The notes under the pieces: model-generated
Seen by the model: only the letters and a program-made list of their open reading frames with translations
Database searches by the model: none
Told to the model about the DNA's origin: nothing
In this document: positions 60,478 to 64,000 of the stretch, piece by piece
Layout: each line of letters opens with the position of its first letter
How positions within the stretch are numbered: position 1 is the first letter of the stretch
Translations under genes and position numbers: made by a program
Source: Methylobacterium sp. Leaf99
GTDB taxonomy: Bacteria; Pseudomonadota; Alphaproteobacteria; Rhizobiales; Beijerinckiaceae
Length of the DNA: 64,000 bases
Assembly: GCF_001422375.1 (NCBI RefSeq)
Contig: NZ_LMMU01000001.1
Span: 1,278,227-1,342,226 of the forward strand
Reading direction: 5' to 3'

Positions 60478-61229
60478 CCGGCTCCGTCACCGTCGTCGGC
60501 CTCGGACCCGGCGACCCGGACCTGCTGACCCGCTCGGCGGAGGCGGCCCTGGCGCGAGCGGAGGACCTCATCGGCTACATCCCCTACGTCGCCCGGGTGC
60601 CCGAGCGGCCGGGCCTGATCCGGCACGCCACCGACAACCGCGTCGAGGTCGACCGCGCCCGCCACGCCCTCGAACTCGCCGCCGCCGGCCGCCACGTCGC
60701 CGTGGTCTCGGGCGGCGATCCCGGCGTCTTCGCCATGGCGGCGGCGATCTTCGAGGCGGTGGAGGCCGGCGATCCGCTGTGGCGAACGCTGGAGATCACC
60801 GTCGAGCCCGGCATCACCGCCATGCTGGCCGCCGCCGCCCGCCTGGGCGCGCCGCTGGGCGGCGATTTCTGCGCCATGTCCCTGTCGGACAACCTCAAGC
60901 CCTGGGCGGTCATCACCGCCCGCCTCGACGCGGTCCTGCGGGCCGATTTCGTGGTGAGCCTGTACAACCCGATCTCGAAGGCGCGGCCGTGGCAGCTCGG
61001 GCGGGCGCTCGCCCTTGCAGCCGAGATCCGCGCGCCCGACACCCCGGTGATCTTCGCCCGCGCGGTCTCGCGCCCCGACGAGGCGCTCCGCGTCCTCACC
61101 CTGGCGGAGGCCCGCGAGACCACGGCCGACATGGCCACCCTGGTGATCATCGGCGCCTCGGCGACCCGCCTGATTTCGCGGGGGGACGGGGTGCCCTACG
61201 TCTACACCCCCCGCAGCGTGCCGGCGTGA
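60474..61229 (+). CDS. cobJ: Precorrin-3B C17-methyltransferase
   Basis: A 251-residue ring-contracting methyltransferase: VVGLGPGDPDLLTRSAEAAL, GYIPYVARV, VSGGDPGVFAMAAAIFEAVE and VVSLYNPISKARPWQLGRAL. The start is a GTG overlapping the cobI stop (GTGA). It is the last gene of the riboswitch-led run; a repeat-filled 458-bp region follows. Confidence 0.95.
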   Translation: MTGSVTVVGLGPGDPDLLTRSAEAALARAEDLIGYIPYVARVPERPGLIRHATDNRVEVDRARHALELAAAGRHVAVVSGGDPGVFAMAAAIFEAVEAGDPLWRTLEITVEPGITAMLAAAARLGAPLGGDFCAMSLSDNLKPWAVITARLDAVLRADFVVSLYNPISKARPWQLGRALALAAEIRAPDTPVIFARAVSRPDEALRVLTLAEARETTADMATLVIIGASATRLISRGDGVPYVYTPRSVPA

Positions 61230-61307
61230 GGCGAGCCGTACTTCGGACGTGTCGCGACGCCGAAACGGGTGCGGTCATTCCTACGCGGATCGGGATCGAG
61301 CGCGGGT

Positions 61308-61397
61308 CCCCTCTCCTGAAAGGAGAGGGACAGGGTGAGGTGTGCGAACTTTTCGGAGAGGCCACGACCCTCACCCCAACCCTCTCGTTCCAGGCTA
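61308..61397. repeat. Palindromic element, copy with damaged right arm
   Basis: Left arm 61308-61329 differs from the cobN arm at one base (GAAAGG for GGAAGG). The middle is diverged and the right arm breaks down after CCTCTCGTTCCAGGCT. Confidence 0.8.
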
Positions 61398-61429
61398 CGG
61401 CATTCACACATCTCGCGGGCAGCGCAGGT

Positions 61430-61523
61430 CCCCTCTCCTGGAAGGAGAGGGACAGGGTGAGGTGTGGGACCTTCTCGGAGAGTCTACACACCTCACCCCA
61501 GCCCTCTCCTTCCAGGAGAGGGA
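61430..61523. repeat. Palindromic element, full 94-bp copy
   Basis: Left arm 61430-61451 is identical to the cobN left arm, and right arm 61502-61523 differs only in the last base. Length and inner structure match the copy in cobN. Confidence 0.9.
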
Positions 61524-61604
61524 GCCCCGGTGCGCCTCCCGCCCGCATCCGGATGCCTGCCGCTGCACGGAATCGGCCCGTTCGCAGTTGTGTGAATCCG
61601 GTCG

Positions 61605-61620
61605 CCTTCCAGGAGAGGGG
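61605..61620. repeat. Palindromic element, half copy
   Basis: CCTTCCAGGAGAGGGG is the terminal part of the right arm alone. Confidence 0.6.
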
Positions 61621-61687
61621 GCAGCGCGCGGGTCACGCGCTCACATCTCCACCGTCAGAGACCCGTGTTTCCGTTCAAATCTGCTGC

Positions 61688-62416
61688 CTATTGGGCCGCC
61701 AGCCACGCCAGGGCTCCGGCCGCGTCGGCCACGCTCGGCACGTCGGGCTTCGGCGGCCGGGCGACCATCACCACCGGCAAGCCCAAACCCCGCGCAGCCG
61801 TGATCTTGCCGTACGTGGCCGCCCCGCCGGAATTCTTGCTCACCACGACGGCGATCGCCTGATCGCGCAGGAAGGCCGCCTCGTCGGCCTCCGCGAAGGG
61901 GCCGCGCGCAACAATCGCCGTGAGGCGCGGGACGGCCAGAGCCACGGGCTCGATGGAGCGCACGACGTAATCGTGCTGCGGCGCCGCCGCGAAAACCCCG
62001 ACTTCCTGGCGCCCCACCGTGAGGAAGACCCGGCACGGCGCGGCCCCGAGGGCAGTGACGGCGGCTCCCATGTCGGCGACCGCCCGCCAGCGATCCCCCG
62101 GCACCGGCTCCCAGGCCGGGCGGCGGATGGCGAGCAGCTTCGTGCCCGTGCGGGCGCAGGCGCCGGCGGCGTTGGCGGCGATGCGGGCCGCGAACGGATG
62201 GGTCGCGTCGATGACGTGGGTGATGCGGTTGCCCTCGATCCAGTCGGCGAGCCCGTCGACCCCGCCGAACCCGCCGATGCGGGTCGGCACGGGCTCGGCC
62301 TTCGGCGCGGCGGTGCGGCCGGCGAGCGACAGGGTGGGCTCGACGCCGGGGGGCAGGCCCCGCACCAGGGCGCTCGCCTCGCCGGTGCCGCCGAGGATGA
62401 GGAGACGCTTGACCAT
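61688..62416 (-). CDS. cobK: Precorrin-6A reductase
   Basis: A 242-residue NADPH-dependent reductase: LLILGGTGEASALVRGLP, HVIDATHPFAARIAANA, VFLTVGRQEVGVFA and VVSKNSGGAATYGKI. Unlike its pathway neighbours it is on the minus strand, with 14 bp between its start and that of cobL. It may thus be outside direct riboswitch control. Confidence 0.95.
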   Translation of the reverse strand: MVKRLLILGGTGEASALVRGLPPGVEPTLSLAGRTAAPKAEPVPTRIGGFGGVDGLADWIEGNRITHVIDATHPFAARIAANAAGACARTGTKLLAIRRPAWEPVPGDRWRAVADMGAAVTALGAAPCRVFLTVGRQEVGVFAAAPQHDYVVRSIEPVALAVPRLTAIVARGPFAEADEAAFLRDQAIAVVVSKNSGGAATYGKITAARGLGLPVVMVARPPKPDVPSVADAAGALAWLAAQ

Positions 62417-62430
62417 GGGATGCGTTGTCC

Positions 62431-63657
62431 ATGAGCCCTGAGCCCGTGTCGAGCCGGCCGTGGCTCACCCTGGTCGGCATCGGCGAGGATGGACGCGCCG
62501 GCCTGAGTCCGGCGGCCGGCGCCGCCCTCGACGCGGCCGAATGCGTCTATGGCGGGCGCCGGCACTTCGCCCTCGCCGGCCCCCTCGCCGCCGAGGCGCG
62601 GATCTGGCCGAGCCCCATCGCGGACGCCTATCCGGGCATCCTGGCCCGGCGCGGCCGGCCGACCTGCATCCTCGCCACGGGCGATCCGTTCCACTACGGC
62701 ATCGGCGCCGAGATCGCCCGCCTCGTGCCGGCGGACGAGCTGCGGGTGTTCGCCCAGCCCTCCGCCTTCAGCCTCGCCTGCGCGCGGCTCGGCTGGGCGG
62801 TGGCCGAGACCGGCTGCCTGACCCTGCACGGCCGGGCCCTGCCCAACCTGATCCCCCACCTCCAGCCCGGCGCCCGCCTCCTCGTCCTGAGCTGGGACGG
62901 TGCGACGCCGGCGGCCGTGGCCGCCCTGCTCACCGAGCGGGGGTTCGGCGCGTCGACCCTGACCGTGCTGGAAGCCATGGGCGGCGCACGGGAACGCCGC
63001 CGCAGCGCCCGCGCCGACACGTTCGATCTGCAGGCCATCGATCCCCTCAACACCCTCGCTGTCGCCGTGGCGGCCGCGCCCGACGCGCGGGTGGTGCCTT
63101 TGGCGCCGGGCCTCGACGACGCCTGGTTCGAGAATGACGGGCAGCTCACCAAGTCCGACATCCGCGCCGTGACCCTGGCGGCCCTGCGCCCGCGCGCGGG
63201 GCAGGTGCTGTGGGACATCGGCGCCGGGGCCGGCTCCATCTCCATCGAGTGGATGCTGCGCCGTCCCGGCCTCAGGGCATTCGCCGTCGAGGCCAACCCG
63301 GCCCGCGCCGCCCGCATCCGACGCAACGCCGCGCATCTCGGGGTGCCGGGCCTCGTCGTGGTGGAGGGCGCCGCCCCCGATGCCCTCGACGGTCTGGAGC
63401 GACCCGACGCGGTCTTCATCGGCGGCGGCGTCACGGCGGCGGGCCTCCTGGAGCGGGCCTTGGCCACCCTCCCGTCCGGGGGCCGCCTCGTCTCGAACGT
63501 CGTGACCCTGGAAGGCGAGACCGTCCTGCTCGCCGCCTTCGCCCGCCACGGCGGCGGCCTCAAGCGCCTCACCGTCGCCAAAGCCGATCCCGTCGGCCAC
63601 CTCCACGGCTGGCGCAGCGCGATGCCGGTGACGCAATGGACCTGGGTCAAGCCGTGA
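62431..63657 (+). CDS. cobL: Precorrin-6Y C5,15-methyltransferase (decarboxylating)
   Basis: A 408-residue two-domain enzyme: N-terminal CbiE-type methyltransferase (residues about 10-205; LVGIGEDGRAGLSPAA, LATGDPFHYGIGAEIA) and C-terminal CbiT-type domain (about 215-408; LWDIGAGAGSISIEWML, FIGGGVTAAGLLE, SNVVTLEGETVLLAAF). It methylates C5 and C15 and decarboxylates the C12 side chain. The ATG at 62431 is preferred over a TTG two codons upstream. Divergent from cobK. A hairpin terminator lies 130 bp downstream. Confidence 0.95.
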   Translation: MSPEPVSSRPWLTLVGIGEDGRAGLSPAAGAALDAAECVYGGRRHFALAGPLAAEARIWPSPIADAYPGILARRGRPTCILATGDPFHYGIGAEIARLVPADELRVFAQPSAFSLACARLGWAVAETGCLTLHGRALPNLIPHLQPGARLLVLSWDGATPAAVAALLTERGFGASTLTVLEAMGGARERRRSARADTFDLQAIDPLNTLAVAVAAAPDARVVPLAPGLDDAWFENDGQLTKSDIRAVTLAALRPRAGQVLWDIGAGAGSISIEWMLRRPGLRAFAVEANPARAARIRRNAAHLGVPGLVVVEGAAPDALDGLERPDAVFIGGGVTAAGLLERALATLPSGGRLVSNVVTLEGETVLLAAFARHGGGLKRLTVAKADPVGHLHGWRSAMPVTQWTWVKP

Positions 63658-63680
63658 AGGACGAACCGCCGCCTAACAAA

Positions 63681-63813
63681 CCCTCCCCCCTCTGCGGGGG
63701 AGAGTGCCTGCGGAGCAGGCGGGAGAGGGGCAGCGCGACGTTCCAGGATAAGGCAGTGCTCCCCCTCATCCGACCCGCTTCGCGGGCCACCTTCTCCCGC
63801 AGGGGGGAGAAGG
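63681..63813. repeat. Palindromic GC-rich intergenic repeat downstream of cobL
   Basis: Left part (CCCTCCCCCCTCTGCGGGGG) and right part (CTTCTCCCGCAGGGGGGAGA) are imperfect inverted copies. Inner hairpins GCCTGCGGAGCAGGC and CCCGCTTCGCGGG lie between them. A third family of dispersed-type palindromes, unlike those at 30.2 kb and 55.8/61.4 kb. Confidence 0.7.
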
Positions 63814-63819
63814 ATTTTT
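63790..63819 (+). terminator. Rho-independent terminator of cobL
   Basis: A 9-bp stem (CCTTCTCCC/GGGAGAAGG), loop GCAGGG, then ATTTTTC. It is formed by the right arm of the repeat. Confidence 0.65.
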
Positions 63820-63853
63820 CGCCGCGACGCCGGCGCTCAGACACCGAAATGTC

Positions 63854-63882
63854 TTGACAATATTCCTATTCCGTGGTTGTCT
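63854..63882 (+). promoter_or_regulatory. Possible promoter for the gene at the right edge
   Basis: TTGACA, a 17-bp spacer and TTGTCT in an AT-richer stretch after the terminator. The -35 is good and the -10 is weak. Confidence 0.4.
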
Positions 63883-63951
63883 CCGGTCACTCGCCTCCCA
63901 CACGGGAGGCCCCCCGGCGGACCGGGTCGGGGGGCTCGGGGGGAGGAGACG

Positions 63952-64000
63952 GTGCCCCGCGTCGATGGCCCGGTCGCCATCGCCCCGGGCCGCGCCGGCG
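63952..64000 (+). CDS. Start of an unidentified gene running off the window
   Basis: A GTG codon follows GGAGGAG by 3-4 bp and opens a frame of 16 codons (MPRVDGPVAIAPGRAG) to the window end. The strong ribosome-binding site and the promoter-like sequence 70 bp upstream support a gene start. Too little is present to name it; an ATG at 63965 is also open. Confidence 0.4.
   Translation, partial: MPRVDGPVAIAPGRAG

Larger units (their letters stand above)
61230..61687. other. Repeat-filled intergenic region between convergent cobJ and cobK
   Basis: This 458-bp stretch contains no gene. It holds one damaged copy, one full copy and one half copy of the 94-bp palindromic element found in cobN. Hairpins of this size at a convergent junction could serve as terminators for both sides. 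Confidence 0.8.

Noticed and set aside
61308..61620. Repeats between cobJ and cobK as a CRISPR array
   Set aside because: Units are palindromic, about 94 bp, unequally decayed and not regularly spaced with unique spacers; no cas genes.

Overview
The window is gene-dense, very GC-rich DNA (third codon positions almost all G or C). It reads as a chromosomal segment of an alphaproteobacterium, most likely a Methylobacterium/Methylorubrum-type methylotroph. Supporting clues are a paralogue of formaldehyde-activating enzyme (Fae), an aerobic cobalamin pathway with cobG, an alphaproteobacterial SOS box (GTTC-N7-GTTC) in front of an imuA-imuB-dnaE2 mutasome operon, and short palindromic repeats scattered between and inside genes. 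No IS element, phage, CRISPR array, rRNA or tRNA gene was recognised.

Layout. 1-1.3 kb: a two-subunit molybdenum hydroxylase (large subunit cut by the window edge). 1.6-3.2 kb: membrane histidine kinase. 3.3-6.2 kb: MFS carrier plus a urate-degradation block (an exported and a cytoplasmic 5-hydroxyisourate hydrolase, then OHCU decarboxylase). 6.1-8.1 kb: divergent cobT and cobS, the last steps of the B12 nucleotide loop. 8.2-17 kb: housekeeping and envelope genes (DUF1289, aspartic protease, dusA, an isolated ureE with a 61-residue His-rich tail, a glycine-zipper lipoprotein, DjlA-like protein, amidase, TerC, flavoprotein, collagen-like secreted protein). 17.2-22.9 kb: imuA-imuB-dnaE2. 23-26.3 kb: small secreted proteins, the Fae paralogue, and a MarR/VOC divergent pair around a perfect palindrome. 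26.4-32.6 kb: methionine and one-carbon block (metH, a small coiled-coil gene, metF, ArsR-methyltransferase regulator), all on the minus strand. 32.6-41.4 kb: ROK kinase, dctA, a CYTH-like protein, msrB, a BrkB-family protein, malonyl-CoA synthetase and decarboxylase. 41.8-63.7 kb: the main B12 region, broken by two MFS carriers and a few hypotheticals.

B12 logic. Late genes cobD (threonine-P decarboxylase), cbiB, cobQ, cobO and cobU lie at 43-50.6 kb. A cobalamin riboswitch at about 50.75-50.92 kb faces rightward and leads a tightly overlapping ten-gene run: cbtB-cbtA-DUF1636-cobW-DUF4349 lipoprotein-cobN-cobG-cobH-cobI-cobJ. This joins cobalt uptake, cobalt handling, chelation and early ring methylations under one B12-sensing leader. 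cobK and cobL follow as a divergent pair. Product B12 serves metH in this window. cobA, cobM, cobF, cobB, bluB and the other cobaltochelatase subunits are not in the window.

The most unusual feature is inside cobN. A 94-bp palindromic element (55772-55865) with perfect 22-bp inverted arms lies in frame within the coding sequence and adds about 74 extra residues between two conserved blocks. The same repeat family occurs as non-coding copies 5.5 kb downstream, between the convergent ends of cobJ and cobK.
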